64,000 bases of DNA. Source: Marsupella aquatica (taxonomy: Eukaryota; Marchantiophyta). The DNA is taken from assembly GCA_973895155.1 (NCBI GenBank), contig OZ316893.1:7688001-7752000 (forward strand), written 5' to 3'. A program made the position numbers and the translations under genes. The notes below the pieces were generated by a model that saw nothing but the letters and a program-made list of their open reading frames with translations, ran no database searches and had not been told where the DNA came from. The stretch's first letter is position 1. Every line of letters begins with the position of its first letter. Below are positions 25,144-37,627 of the stretch, one piece after another.

Positions 25144-25759
25144 GGACACTGCTGAAAGTGTCAAAAATGCAGGGGACGCTTCTCAAAGCGTCGAGGTTTG
25201 AGCGGACGCTTTGCAAAGCGTCGGTGTTTGCGGTAAAACTAATAAACAGTGATCTTAATCTAATTTTAACTTCTAAACTAAGAGGCGGAAGGAGTTGAAA
25301 CTTTTCTAGGGTACTCTACTACATATAGTCTATATGCTGGCAAAGTTTCAGACTTTTCTGAGATCTCTAAGTGTCTCAAATAAATCGGCAAAAGTGGTGC
25401 AGTGTTATAAAAGTGCAAAAACTGAAAAATTTTCTAAGTGTCGGGAACATAGTGGACGCTTCAGAAAGCGTCCAAACCTACAAAGGACTTTTGTGGACGC
25501 TTTAGAAAGCGTCGGCTGAATTTCGAGGTTTGGTCGCAGCGTCCGTCTTCTGGGCTCCGGGCGGGACGTTTCAGTGGACGTCACAGTGTCGAGGTCACCT
25601 TCGGGGTAGCAGACGCTTCTGTGGGCGTCGCTCCTCATGTGGATTGCAAAGCGTCGGAGTACAACTGGTTGGGTGGTGGACGCTTCAGAAAGCGTCGTGG
25701 TCTTTGGGTGGACGCTTTTCAAAGCGTCCAAAAATACAAGGGACGCTTCACAAAGCGTC
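25144..25759. repeat. Array of 18-bp palindromes GACGCTT-n4-AAGCGTC
   Basis: Copies at about 25175-25192, 25205-25222, 25455-25472, 25496-25513, 25679-25696, 25711-25728 and 25742-25759. Decayed members lie at 25145-25162 (GACACT...AGTGTC), 25612-25629 and a half-site near 25645. Each has 7-bp arms around a 4-base centre that varies between copies, so the arms are conserved and the loop is not. Spacing is irregular (30 to 230 bp). Confidence 0.9.
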
Positions 25760-28700
25760 GGCGAAGTCGTGGCTATGCGAAAAACAACAAAACTAAATTA
25801 ATTCTAACTTTCAAACCACATGTCGGTTTGAGATGAAACTTGCAGGGATGATTCTACTACTCAACTACTACCTCCTAAAAAAGTATGAGACTTTTATGAC
25901 CATGATAGCTATTTAACTAAAATAGCAGAGATCGGCTGATTGTGATAATTGTATACAGAGCTCATTCTTGTTGAAAAAGTGTTTTGGAGTCCGGTTCTTG
26001 AATCTTCTAGTCTGCATTGCTTCTCCAATGATGTCCAGTCTTCTTTCTTGGTAGCATGTAAAGAGCAAGGATTTATATTGGCGATCCTTGTCCAATACAA
26101 TAGCCTCCGATGAAACATAACATTAGGTTAAGTGTTCAGTTGATCTAAATTGCTACAAAAGGTAACTAGATTGTACCTTGAGTTAGAAAAAGTTTAAAAT
26201 TTATAAAATTTCCATCATTTCTAACTAATGTACAGCATTACACACTTTAAAGAATCACATCTGAGTTCAGCATGATGTCTCTACTTCAAGGCCTACAAGG
26301 CAGAGACAGAATTGTACCCAAGGTTGAACACACGACTGAGAAACCTTGATTGACTTCTGGTATTAATTATTCTACTGCCCATCTCTTGGCTAAGAGCCCT
26401 TTCACAGTATATGATTTTGACCATTTGTTCCACTAGTAGAAAACCCCCCATTTTGTGACCCAATCGCTTAATATGACAGAGCTGACCACAATATTGCTTG
26501 CTCAATACACAGGTCGTTTTTATGTGACTCCATATGACTAGTTAGCCATGATTATTTCCAAATAAGACACCAAAAACATATTAAAAGTTTTTGTTAAGTG
26601 GGTCCTTGAATATAAACAATTGATCATTATATGTCATCTTTTAAGTTCAAGTTACTATGCAAAGATGCAACAATTCAGGTTGAATGGAAGGATGAGTGAT
26701 AGTACGCAGAATCTCAGTGATCAATAACATGTCTTTCTCATGAATTTACAGAGGTGTACCGGAGGTGCACATTATCTTAAGATACATTGAAGCCTGTCTC
26801 TTGCCTACTATTGGAGGTGAATTTCATTGTTGGCTAAAGATAAAATGAAGAGAAGATTTACTCTTGTCAACCATTGGAGGGGAAATCCATTCCACCACGA
26901 TTCATTGTACTATACAATATGGAGAACCAGGGAATGGTATGCATGCAATCTTGTCCATGGAGACGGATGGACCACATCATCAATAATTACAGATTGTGAA
27001 TATCATCATGGATGCTGTGAGATATGTACTATATTGCAAGGGATAACAAGATCCTACTTGTACTCTATGTTCTTGACAAAAATGAGTTATTTTCACAGAA
27101 ATAAACCTTTCTATGGAAGGCAGTTGTGTGGTATTATGATTCATTCTGAAAAAATTGTAAAGTAGGGTAATTCATTTTTATCTCATTTGTGTTACCACAT
27201 TCAATAATTTCTACAACAGACTCCACATTATTTTAATGAATTTCTCTTAGGTGATTAGTTAAAAAGTTGGAGGTTGACTGTTTTTCCTGGGATTTAAGCT
27301 CTAAAGTCATGTCATCCCTCATTAATATGCCCTTTACTGCAGATCTCATGTGCATGCAAGCTAAGAGACTATCATAGCACAATGTTTGGGACAGAGATCA
27401 CATCTAAGCCCACATCTAAGCCCACAGCTCCTTAAACCTCCTCATTCTATGATACTAATGATAAAAATAAAATGGATTGCACAATCCTACTTGGACAGTG
27501 ATTAATGGACCTAACAAGACTTGTGACCAAACTTCTCGTGGTCCCGTTGTAGGCAATACATGATCAGATACGAAACACATCTTCCCCCCAAAATGGTGTA
27601 TCTATTCAAGTTACAATAATGATCACCCTAAAAACACAAGACTGACTAAATTTTGCATTTGGGCAATGAAAAAGTAGGGGAGTCCAAAACATGTTACAGA
27701 GTATCGTAATTGACATTGATCAATCAAAGTAACACTTTCTCAGGTTAAAGTACCAGTCCAAGCTAGCCCTGGGCACATACTGCACTGAAAATGTGCCTTC
27801 CGTGTCCACTTAACTTGGATCCTTACCGACCATATGAATGATCCTAGTAACAATTTTTGTCACAACTAACCCCACTATGGTTAGAAACCAAGTGAACCCA
27901 TCTAGACCCCAGAATTTAAGAATAAGTAATAGAGGAACCTGTGTCTAGTATATACATCCTCTTTTCTATACCCACTTTCAGACTCCACTTCAAGCATACT
28001 TAGGTGTATAGAAAAGTACTTTCCAGGATAAGCAAGCTCAGGAGTGTTGAGATCTGAAGAGCATGATTAAGAGTGCTCTAATATGCACTTTTACAGTAGA
28101 TTTCTCTCTGTATTTTTGCTACAGATTAGGCAGACTGTATTGGACTTCTGGGCCCATAGTCATCTTTTTTTTTATTTCCTCTGAGATTAAGTCTAGACCA
28201 TATTATTATTATTATTATTATTATATATCACAGTGCCAACTGGGAGACAGGATCCCAAACACAAAAACCCCAATTAGGGGGGGGGGGGGGGGAGCGGAGA
28301 GGTGGACCCCAAAAGGGACATATAATTAGTACAATAACTTGGGGCCCATTCAGGTATGGTGTCTACAATCCTACATGCCACTGAGTGGGCCCAAGAACAT
28401 GCTGATATAAATGGAGGGCTTATTTTAAATCACCTCTAGATGTGGGTCAAACATTTGCAAAATTTGGATCCCTTCATTAGAGGGATTTTTGGAGCAGAGT
28501 TCATGCTAGAATCCTTTCCCAAATCTCCAGTACAGTATGTAAGTACTGTCCCATAAAAGATTACTTTTGGGAATTAAAGAGAATATGGGAATAGCCTAAA
28601 AAATGATTGAGGTAACTTGCATTCCCAACACAAATGACTGTTTTGCGGAGGGATGAAGAGCAAAGCAAAAGTGCATGGACGCTCAATATATATGCCCAAA

Positions 28701-30513
28701 TCCGGAGACTGGAAGCTGTGCAATTTAACAGATCTTTCAATGCAAAATCGGAAGATTGGAGGCTTTGACTGGAGTTGTCTTGAGGGAGCTGAGCCACCAC
28801 ACCACAGTCGAGAAGCAAGCAAGCAAGCAAGCCGGCTGACACTCAGGTTCAGGGAGAAGTCTATGGTACGGTAGTGCCTCTTGAATGTGCCTCTTCGGAA
28901 TGCACACGATGCCTTTTGATTTTGCCTACTTCCCACCCTCTCTTTCCTTTTCAATCGGCTCGGCAACTGAAATCCCAGGCTGCAATGCAGTGCAGCCTAC
29001 CTGAAGAGGTCTTTCGATATGATCCTGATCGCTCTAGGTGGTGCTTAGGGTTGATCTACACATCTGATCAACGATGTAATCCTCCTTGGAATCCTCGTTG
29101 GAGCTACGGAGGGTTTATTTGATTCATCATGAACGAGCTACGATGAATGTGTTCTGGTGAGTCTTTTAGATTTTTTTTTCATCTCTTAATTCAATGTTCA
29201 CCTCCGAGAATTCCTCATAGGGACAGTGTTGTGGGTCTTGGCTACATGACCAATTTCTGAACTTGAACACTGTCAAACGTACTGCTCAACAGTTTTGTAG
29301 GATTCTTCTATGGCAAATTTTAGGGCTCAACAACAGAAGAGGATGAAGGAGAATCATTGTATCGTATGTCACGTGGAATAATATTCTTAGGATTGTGCCC
29401 AGGTATCAAACCACATCTCTCATTCAATTCAACCGATTATCACAGATGTTGAAGTCTAAGGCCTCGTATCAAGGATAGATTTCGGGCTTGAGTTTACTTG
29501 AAGTGCTGCACGGTAGGGATTGATGGGCGATGGTGTCACCTACACGGGCTTGGGAGACAATTAAGTCATTTGCAAACGACGAAATGACATCAGGCTTTGC
29601 ATATCACTCTGCGCCCGGGCCATTTGCGAACAGCACACCGCTACCGCTTTTATCACTAATGTGTGCTATGCAGTCCTTACCATAATATTTCATACACCAT
29701 CAACTTCTTCGCTAAGGAAAACAGAGTATGGATGACAACGGTCTTAAAAGTAGGATCGAACGAGTTTCTGCAAACTTTCACAACATTGTTTTTGGCGCCG
29801 ATCATCATCATCAAAATGTGGTCGGCAATCCATTCTCGTGACAAATTGATTTCATTTTGAATCGGGAATAGGCAATTATGGTTCGTCCACTTTCTTCTCT
29901 GTCTCCTACTGGAATTTCTCCTTTTGATGATTACCCACAAAGTATTCACTGTTTGCTGTTCTCGGAATTGACGAAGGAAAGACCCTTTGAATCTCAATTT
30001 GCAAACCTTTCATACTAGAGTCGGTGCTAGCTGGGATTGGGGCTAGGGGGTTGTCTGTTGAATTGCATCGAATGAGATGTAAATAGGAGCTCATTACAAG
30101 TGTATCTTACAATGTGGTGGAAATATGTTCTTCTGGAAAGTGAAGGCACTTCACTCGGGGGAGATGCAACAATTGAAATAGCGACCGGCGCGACAAAGAC
30201 AAGACTCATTAGCAACTCCTCCCAATTGAAGCTGAACATAATTTCCCAGAATAAGCACAGAATAAAGCCCAGCTTCAGGGGCTCAAATTAGCTTGCTTGC
30301 TGTAGGACACAACTTTTTGTTTTGGAACTCTGCCCCCTAGGAATTGAATGAGACCTGTTGGGATTCATCAATCTTAGGTGTCCAGGAACCCAGAGTTTAC
30401 CCGTATATCCCCCTACCTCTGGTGGAACTTTGAACGCCTGGCGTTGATTACAGGAGCACATACAAGGCGGAAATAAGACCTGCCAAGTACTGTAGGAAAC
30501 TGGTGAGGAAGGC
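25760..30513. other. Gene-poor spacer
   Basis: AT-rich with no supported exon. Contains a TAT trinucleotide run (about 28200-28226) and a G homopolymer of about 17 (about 28277-28293). Scattered short open frames on both strands resemble nothing known. Some could be UTRs or exons of the small ORF at 30514. Confidence 0.35.
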
Positions 30514-31023
30514 ATGGCAGACAGCCCATCAGATGCTGGAGCATCAAGAACTCCCCATCGGAGTCCCCATCGAAGTCCCCGGGAACACAACGACCTTGAC
30601 GACGAGATATTGAAAGGAGCAGCATGGGCACCACCGTGGACTGAACATGAACTGCATTCCAGAGAAGTTTATGCAAGATCCAAAACGCCTTCTCCTCCCT
30701 GTGGGAAGTACAAAAGAGACGCCGTCCTCGACGAAACCAACCCTGCGGTGGTGAAGAAACGGGAGGAGGATTCGAGAAAATCCCTCGAAGAGTCTAAGAA
30801 AAGACACCAGCACCAGGGCATAGTCATGCAGCGAGCTCGGGAGTTCGAGCGGAAGTCCCACGAGGAGTGTGAAAAATATTCCAAACAATTGACTGAATAC
30901 AAGGGCAGGATGAAAAAGCGAGAGGATGAGTCGAAGCCTCCTTTTAGAAACAGAGCAGAGCAGATTACAGCACTGGGGCTAAACAAAAAGCCGCCGTCCA
31001 GACCCGAAAGCCCTCAGAAATAA
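30514..31023 (+). CDS. Hypothetical basic, charged protein, 169 codons
   Basis: ATG at 30514 to TAA at 31021. The N-terminus has a short Ser/Pro/Arg repeat (TPHRSPHRSPRE), followed by an acidic patch and AWAPPWTEHEL. A Lys/Glu/Arg-rich stretch (about residues 80-135) is likely helical, and the end is Pro/Lys-rich. Composition differs from the AT-rich flanks. No family recognised. Could be a real single-exon gene or the last exon of one, since an AG lies just upstream. Confidence 0.45.
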   Translation: MADSPSDAGASRTPHRSPHRSPREHNDLDDEILKGAAWAPPWTEHELHSREVYARSKTPSPPCGKYKRDAVLDETNPAVVKKREEDSRKSLEESKKRHQHQGIVMQRAREFERKSHEECEKYSKQLTEYKGRMKKREDESKPPFRNRAEQITALGLNKKPPSRPESPQK

Positions 31024-34000
31024 CCGACCTTTGGAGTCCGAGGCAAACATCAGCTAAAGAACCCAACTGAGAAAGAGACCTTTATAAATGGCCTGATGGA
31101 AGCTAGGACGAGCAGCCCATTTTCGAGGACTCCTATGCACCGTGATGATCCCCCATAAATACCAAATTGAATTATCCGTGCACGAAGCTCATGGGACTTG
31201 AGATTGTGCTGTAGTAATCTGAGCCCTAGTCGCAAGAAAATTGGGCAGCATGTGATTCAACCTCGACCTGCAGGAAAGTATGGGGCCTGAAGATGACGAG
31301 ATGCTTACATAAGCTTTACAAGCGAGTAAGACATGGGGCTCGAGAAGGAATTTCAATTCGAGCTCCATACGCAAAGGAATCCATGAACATTGACATGGTG
31401 AATTCTAGTCTTTTTAGCTGTGCAAGCACGAGCCTACCTAAAAAAGGGCCTTCGGATCATGTGATTCGAAACCTCATTGGCCAGAGGATGGTAAGACTTC
31501 TTCGCCGTCAGATGTACAAAGACACTTGAAACAAAATGAAATTGGAATCAGGACACATTATGCTACCTGGTAGGATAGACTACGAATTCAGCCCAATTGC
31601 AAGAGCTCCTCTGTTATGACGCAGATTATGCGGTCATTGAAGTGATGGCCAAGCCGATGCCCACATTTTAAAGCAATGGTATGAAGCCTCAATTAATCTA
31701 TGGATTCTAATGCTCCAAAGTGGCGAGACGATAACGCAAACGTCATTCCTCCATAGAAGGTTATCGAATCAATTAGTGGACGCAGTTTTATGAATAAATT
31801 CTGCTCACGGTTTCATCTTGGTGCAATCCATCTTCCGACATTGAACAGCAGTTAATGCTGTATGTAATGATTTGACAGTTCCGCTACAGAGCTGGTCAAT
31901 GCATATTTATACTCAATGCTTGAGATGGTAGGTATGGATACTAAGTCCAGTCCTGCAAGCGTGATTAAGACGTTTGCAAACACTAGCTTGCTGAGAAATT
32001 GGTGTAATAAGTTTGGAAACACTAGCTTGCTGAGAAATTGGTGCAACAAGTTTGGAAACACTAGCTTGCTGAGAAATTGGTGCAACAAGTTTGGAAACAC
32101 TAGCTTGCTGAGAAATTGGTGATGTCGAATCTCATGATGATGGTCAGTTGTGACTTTCAAGGTAAGAAGTCCTTTCGACTTTGTGATGAACAAATAAATA
32201 TGTTAGAGATAGAAACACGACCAGCGTCAATTGAAGTAACATTTTTATACACCCAGTTATCGGCACTGAAGAAGTATTCTTCAGCAGGAATTTTCTTTAC
32301 TGGCATGACTATCTGTTCTCACGCAAATAGAGGTGAAGACAAAAACACTTTGCAAAAAACAATTTCTCTGTTATTCACCTTCATCGATACTTGCTCCCAA
32401 CCCCTCCCAACCCCTGTTTTTTTACCTGCACCCTCACTTTCAGTTAAGCCCCACAGTCAGTGTCTAGAGGCTTTAGTCTAACAATAGGCCCTGCGTCTAA
32501 CAATAGGCCCTGAGAGTAACTTTCCATTGCCAATAGATGCTTATAGATATAGAGACTTTCCATCACGATAGATATATATTCTATGAATAGATAGATTCTA
32601 TAGTATTGATGAAACAGGCTTTACAAGTAGCTTTCCGTTGACATTATATATTATAGACAGATTCTATAGTATTGAAGTTATCCTTCAGCATGACGGCTTG
32701 AGAACGGATCTCCATTACCATGGCCTTCATCTCGGTTTCTCTCATTGCTAAAATCATTACGGCAGCCACTCGATATTCGGAACAAAGCTGTGCACAACTG
32801 CACAACGTCTAAACTTAAGCATTAGTTCCCTTGCCATTTGTTTAAACTTCTTGGTTTTGGCTACTTCCTTTTGAATCTTCTCGGTTCTGTCTCTTCCTTA
32901 GCTTTGGATCAATGGAACTTTTTTAGCATAAATTCTATTTATAGATGTTGTTGAGTACTTCGTGCTTGTTTTTTTAATCTTCTTTGCTGACGACAGAAGC
33001 CGGAGTGAGTGCCTGCTGTCGTCTGGTTCGAGGACGCTCTTGTACATGAAAAAACATCGGTACTCGATGTAGTTAACGACATGGTTTCTGGATGTGCAAT
33101 TACTCCATTCCCATACACTGTTGTCCCTTTTGGCACATCGATGAACTCTCAAGGCCCAATTACGCGGATGTAGTACTTTCTTGCCCACTCGAAATTGGTG
33201 GTACGTGCTTCCTGAGGAAAGTTTGCCGTTCGAATCAAAAAACAATTGGTGGCACGTCATGATGCAAAGCACAAAGATTGAGCTATTGTGCTCTCGCACA
33301 ACTTTCGGTTCCAGTTTGGCTGTGATGCTACAGAGTGTGAAAGACAAGGAAGGTGGGTGTCCAGTTTATTAAAGTGCTGCTTCCCTTTTCTTGTCTTTTA
33401 TTCAAATTTCGCTTATCTCGAAAAAGAGCGTATGGATCTCATCCAGTGCGAGAGCTTTCCTTTCTAAGTACTTAATCAGTGGTCTCTTTGACTGTCTTCT
33501 GGATCTCACTCTTCCCGCTCACAGAAGCAAAAGTGTCGTCCAAATAGCAGGATTTCGATTGTCATGCGAACTTGGAAACCAAGTAAACTCTACCACCCTC
33601 CAAATGGGAGCGCCTTGTCGGCGCACCGGGTGCTGAATTGGAGAGCATTGGTCGACTGATTTTCCCCTACCTCCCTCGCTCCCTCTTTTGCTGGCCCGTG
33701 GATCTCGTTGTACGTAACTGTATCATCTTTTCCTTGTCCCCTTCTAGGAATCGGAGGGTCACTAAAAATTTCATTCATTGCGCTCAGTACCGTACTGTCT
33801 CTGAAGTCCTCGAGGTCAACATAATATAAACAATTCCAAATCGGATTCCAGAAGTTTCGAGGTGGAGATGCGGTCCTTGTCTTTGTCTACCACTGTGCAT
33901 CAAGAACGAAACGATAAAACTAAATCATCGGTCTTGTCAGGGTGACAAGCAATCGTCAGTGTCCACACCGCACTACTCTGGGCCGCTTATCTGATTGGGG

Positions 34001-34993
34001 GGGACTCAGTGCAAGCTTTGAAGAAGAAACTTGGGACAGCAGACAACTTTCCTATCAGTGTGAGTGAGTTATCTCAAATCCGCGTTTCAGTCTCGTCTAC
34101 TTTGATGAGTGGCCGGCCTCGATTAGACTCCGCACTTGCTACGGTTTTCACGAGGCAGAGGGCTCAAGCTTTGGATTTCTTTTCGATTGCTGGGCGGACA
34201 AGTGGTTGAAGGGTTTTCCGTGATACTTCTTGTGCCTGCAAGGTGTTTTTTTCCACCGGTCGTTCTTCCCTCGTTCATTGATCGGCTGGGCTAGATGGCC
34301 ATCACTTGACTTTCATACTATTCATCCGGCGAAGTGTTTCTAGCTCCAGCTCGGGGCGTTCGTCCTCAACTTTGTGCCACTTTGGATCATTTGGACCTGA
34401 CTTGGGCCAACTTGAGTAAGTCATCATGTTGCTTGAGCTTGAACGAGTGGATAATACATGTTGGATTTCCGTTGCAGGGGTGGAATTTCAATCGTCGTTT
34501 GATAAAGGGGAGCTTGAGTGTTGAAGACCTGATCAGAACACCGACACCGGCTCGTTGCGAGAATAACTTAGCATGCAATACCAAGACCAAGACTGCTCTG
34601 CCCAGCCGCTCCTTACCGAATAAGTCAACACAATCATCTGAAGTTCTCTTGCATCGCTGAGGTTCCACTTTTTCTGAGACAGTCTTCATTTCTTTCTTTC
34701 TGTTGCTGATACTCATTCCCTCTTTGTTTTCCCCGTCGTGTTAGCGTTGTTGTACTGTGTCCGTTGTACCGTACCGGAATAGGTGAACTTTGAAGTTCAT
34801 TATTCATTCGTCCGTTCATTACATGGTCACGCGTTTGTTAAGGTTCTATCTCCAGATCGACCCACAACCGGGTTTATCTCCCCTTGTTATTTCCTATCTC
34901 AAAGATTTCATTTTTGAAGACTCTCCACTCCACTTTTCAATGCGATAGCACTCAAGTGGGACGGAGGTAGTTTGAGACACAAAGGGCGACTCC
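31024..34993. other. Spacer upstream of SGS3
   Basis: No supported gene. Contains the 39-bp repeat listed separately. The last kilobase should contain the SGS3 promoter and 5' UTR; no intron in that UTR can be demonstrated from sequence. Confidence 0.4.
31982..32121. repeat. 39-bp tandem repeat, 3.6 copies
   Basis: Units start ACTAGCTTGCTGAG at 31982, 32021, 32060 and 32099, almost identical. The period is divisible by three, so both strands stay open through the array; on the plus strand each unit reads as 13 residues (NTSLLRNWCNKFG). I see no independent sign that it is translated. Confidence 0.92.
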
Positions 34994-37627
34994 ATGGCTA
35001 AAGCTGCTGGAACCGGCCGGATCAACTTGCCTCAATTTGGCAGTCCATCTGGAAGCTTCAAAGCAGCCGGTAGGAATGGAACCCATGAGGAAGTGACCAA
35101 AAACCTGGCCAACCAGCTGAAACTGGACAGCGGCGATGGCAGTGAGCCTACACCCCCATCCAGAGTTTCTTGGGCAAGTCAGATGAACGAAGAGCGCGAG
35201 GTGACAGGTGGAAAGCCTAATGATGCAGCGACCAAATCCAACAACAAGAAGAAGAAGAACAAGAAGAAAGGCAAAGAGGGCTCCACTGTGGAGGATATCC
35301 GCTTGTCTGCGTGTGCCGATCAGGATTCGGAAGAAGGGCTCAGGTCTCAGTCCGTGGAGAAGGCAGTCGAGGCCGGCATGGATAAAATGGCAACGCAACC
35401 ACACTCAGGAATTGGATTCCCTCCTGGATCGTCGTGGCAAGTTGCAGCCTCTGGTTGGGACGATCCTCCTCAAGTTGACGTTGTTGATGACTCAGGTTGG
35501 CATGTATCCGGTGGGGAATCTAATGTCTCTGCTGCCTACGCTTCGACTGGAAATTGGGATAAGCCGGGTGCCAATCGTGGCTTGGAGTGGGATTGCGGCT
35601 GGGAAGTGGCTGGCTCTCGTCGAGGAAAGAAGAAAGGGGAGGACTTTCCCGGTAAATCACCTGGAGGACCGAATGCAGGTCAGCAGAAGGCGAAGGGTGC
35701 AGGACGGGGTTTCCAGCCCAACAACTCTGCTGATTACGTGCAAAGAGGTGCCAAACAACGTCCCAATGAATGGGAGAATGTCACCACAGGTAGAGGTGGT
35801 GGTCGGTCCCCTGGCCATGGGTTCCAGGAGAAAGGTGGTGGATGGCCAAGGAATCCACCTGGACCGAGCAACTTTGGGGCAGCCCGGCAGCCTCCCGCTC
35901 AATCCAGTTGGGGGAAGCCCGTGCATAAATTCACCAACAAGTCATCAACTTGGGGGTCTGCTGGATCTGCGCACGCTACTAACAGTGCCAACGGTGGCAG
36001 TTCCGCAAATTCTGTGAGCAGCTTTGGAAACCACCCTGCATCTGACTCGACTTCAGGGGTGCAAAGTCTCAGTGGTCTGTCAATTGATGCTTGGAAGGGA
36101 GGATTTCCTGCGTTTTCTGGGAATGGATCTTCCGTATTTGAGGACTCACCAGCCAGTCTCTACTCGGATAGCCAGTTTTCAGATGATGATTTTGACAGTG
36201 ATACTATGAGTCTTGGCTCACTTGAGTCCGAAGAAAGCCACAAGAGTCATTCGACACAGAGAAAGAACAAATGGTTTCGGAACTTCTTCCAGGATCTTGA
36301 TCTCTTGACTGAGGAGCAGCTTCATGAACACGACCGCCAATGGCACTGTCCTGCCTGTCAAGGTGGGGTTGGTGCCATTGATTGGTACCGTGGATTGCAG
36401 CCCCTTCTTGCTCATGCAAAGACTGTTCGATCCAAACGTGTGAAGCTGCATAAATCTTTTGCAGAGGTTCTGGAGGAGGAGATCAGAATTCGAGGAGCAG
36501 CACTTGGGACTCATGGCAGTGGCAAATATGGGAAATGGCGAGGACTGGGAGATGACAATGAAAGCAAACAAATTGTGTGGCCTCCTATGGTAGTTATTCG
36601 TAATACCCAGTTGGAACAGGATGAGGACGACAAGTGGATTGGAATGGGTAACAAGGAGCTCCTGGATCTCTTCAAGAAGCACAACCCTGTGAAGGCTCGA
36701 CATGCGTATGGTCCACAAGGGCATCGGGGTATAAGCGTTCTGATTTTTTCAGAGTCCCCTACAGGCTACTATAATGCCCAGGGTCTTGAGACACAGTTTG
36801 CTGGAGCTCGCAGGGGAAAGGATAATTGGAATGCAGCCGGAAAACTGTTGTTCCAGCCTGGAGGTGATCGAATTCTCTACGGGTATCTGGCAACAGCAGA
36901 TGATTTGGAGACATTCAACAAGCATAGCAAGGGGAAACAAAAGTTGAAATGGGAGTTGAAGAGCTTCCAGGAGATGGTGTTATCTCCGATGCGGAAATTG
37001 GATGAAGAAAACATGAAGGTTACGATTCTGCAGGTAAAGGTCCAACGGGAGCAGGAGACCAGCAGGGCTCTGAAGAAGACCATGTCTCAGATAAGTAAGC
37101 AGCTGGAGTTGCGAGATGAGGAGCTCATCATCATCAGGAGCAGAGCCAGAGAACAGCGTCAACAGCAAGAGATCGAGTTAAATGATATGGAGGATTTGTA
37201 TAAGGAGAAGATTGAGCAGCTCAAAAAGGAGATTCTCGAGAAAGAGATTGCCCTTGAGAGAGTTCATAAGGAATATGAGCAGGAACATGTGGAGCAGTGT
37301 GAGAAGTTGGAAGAACAGGTATCCAAAATACCCAAAGATCAAAATCTCAGTGATGAGCAGCAACAGCAGCAGACCTTAGTGGTGGAGGAAATTGCAAGGC
37401 ACTCGCAGCTTGTTGAAATGTGCATCAAGAACCAGGAGCAGTGGGAATCAAGGAAGGCTGAGCTACTGAAAGAGCATCACCAGAAAACGATGGAGTTCAA
37501 GGCACGGCAGTGGGAGGAACGAATCAAGTTTGAACAGAAACTTGAGCAGGAAAGAGTGGAAGCAATGGAAACTTTCAACTTTCCCACCAAGGTTCAAACG
37601 TTGTCCCCTGGCAATAGCGAGTCTTGA
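34994..37627 (+). CDS. SGS3: Suppressor of gene silencing 3 (SGS3), intronless, 877 aa
   Basis: Single open frame from ATG at 34994 to TGA at 37625. Residues about 1-440 are low-complexity and rich in Gly, Asn, Ser and Trp, with a Lys run (KKKKNKKKGK). At about 449-495 is the zf-XS zinc finger (WHCPACQGG, later LLAHAKTVRSKRVKLH). The XS RNA-binding domain spans about 525-660 (VWPPMVVIRNTQ, FSESPTGYYNAQGLE, LYGYLATADDLETFN), followed by a long coiled coil at about 670-860. This is the full SGS3 order, longer than the roughly 625-residue Arabidopsis protein because of the N-terminal extension. SGS3 binds and protects RNA templates and works with RDR6 in cytoplasmic siRNA bodies to make tasiRNA and antiviral siRNA. 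An uninterrupted frame suggests a functional gene. Confidence 0.95.
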   Translation: MAKAAGTGRINLPQFGSPSGSFKAAGRNGTHEEVTKNLANQLKLDSGDGSEPTPPSRVSWASQMNEEREVTGGKPNDAATKSNNKKKKNKKKGKEGSTVEDIRLSACADQDSEEGLRSQSVEKAVEAGMDKMATQPHSGIGFPPGSSWQVAASGWDDPPQVDVVDDSGWHVSGGESNVSAAYASTGNWDKPGANRGLEWDCGWEVAGSRRGKKKGEDFPGKSPGGPNAGQQKAKGAGRGFQPNNSADYVQRGAKQRPNEWENVTTGRGGGRSPGHGFQEKGGGWPRNPPGPSNFGAARQPPAQSSWGKPVHKFTNKSSTWGSAGSAHATNSANGGSSANSVSSFGNHPASDSTSGVQSLSGLSIDAWKGGFPAFSGNGSSVFEDSPASLYSDSQFSDDDFDSDTMSLGSLESEESHKSHSTQRKNKWFRNFFQDLDLLTEEQLHEHDRQWHCPACQGGVGAIDWYRGLQPLLAHAKTVRSKRVKLHKSFAEVLEEEIRIRGAALGTHGSGKYGKWRGLGDDNESKQIVWPPMVVIRNTQLEQDEDDKWIGMGNKELLDLFKKHNPVKARHAYGPQGHRGISVLIFSESPTGYYNAQGLETQFAGARRGKDNWNAAGKLLFQPGGDRILYGYLATADDLETFNKHSKGKQKLKWELKSFQEMVLSPMRKLDEENMKVTILQVKVQREQETSRALKKTMSQISKQLELRDEELIIIRSRAREQRQQQEIELNDMEDLYKEKIEQLKKEILEKEIALERVHKEYEQEHVEQCEKLEEQVSKIPKDQNLSDEQQQQQTLVVEEIARHSQLVEMCIKNQEQWESRKAELLKEHHQKTMEFKARQWEERIKFEQKLEQERVEAMETFNFPTKVQTLSPGNSES

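Noticed and set aside
25144-25759. CRISPR-like array
   Set aside because: Repeats are short, irregularly spaced and palindromic in a plant nuclear context, with no cas genes.
26827-27165. Frame with a Cys/His cluster (DCEYHHGCCEIC) reminiscent of the A/B knuckle
   Set aside because: Order of ligands is reversed, no flanking Trp pair or linker, and no splice context; likely chance.
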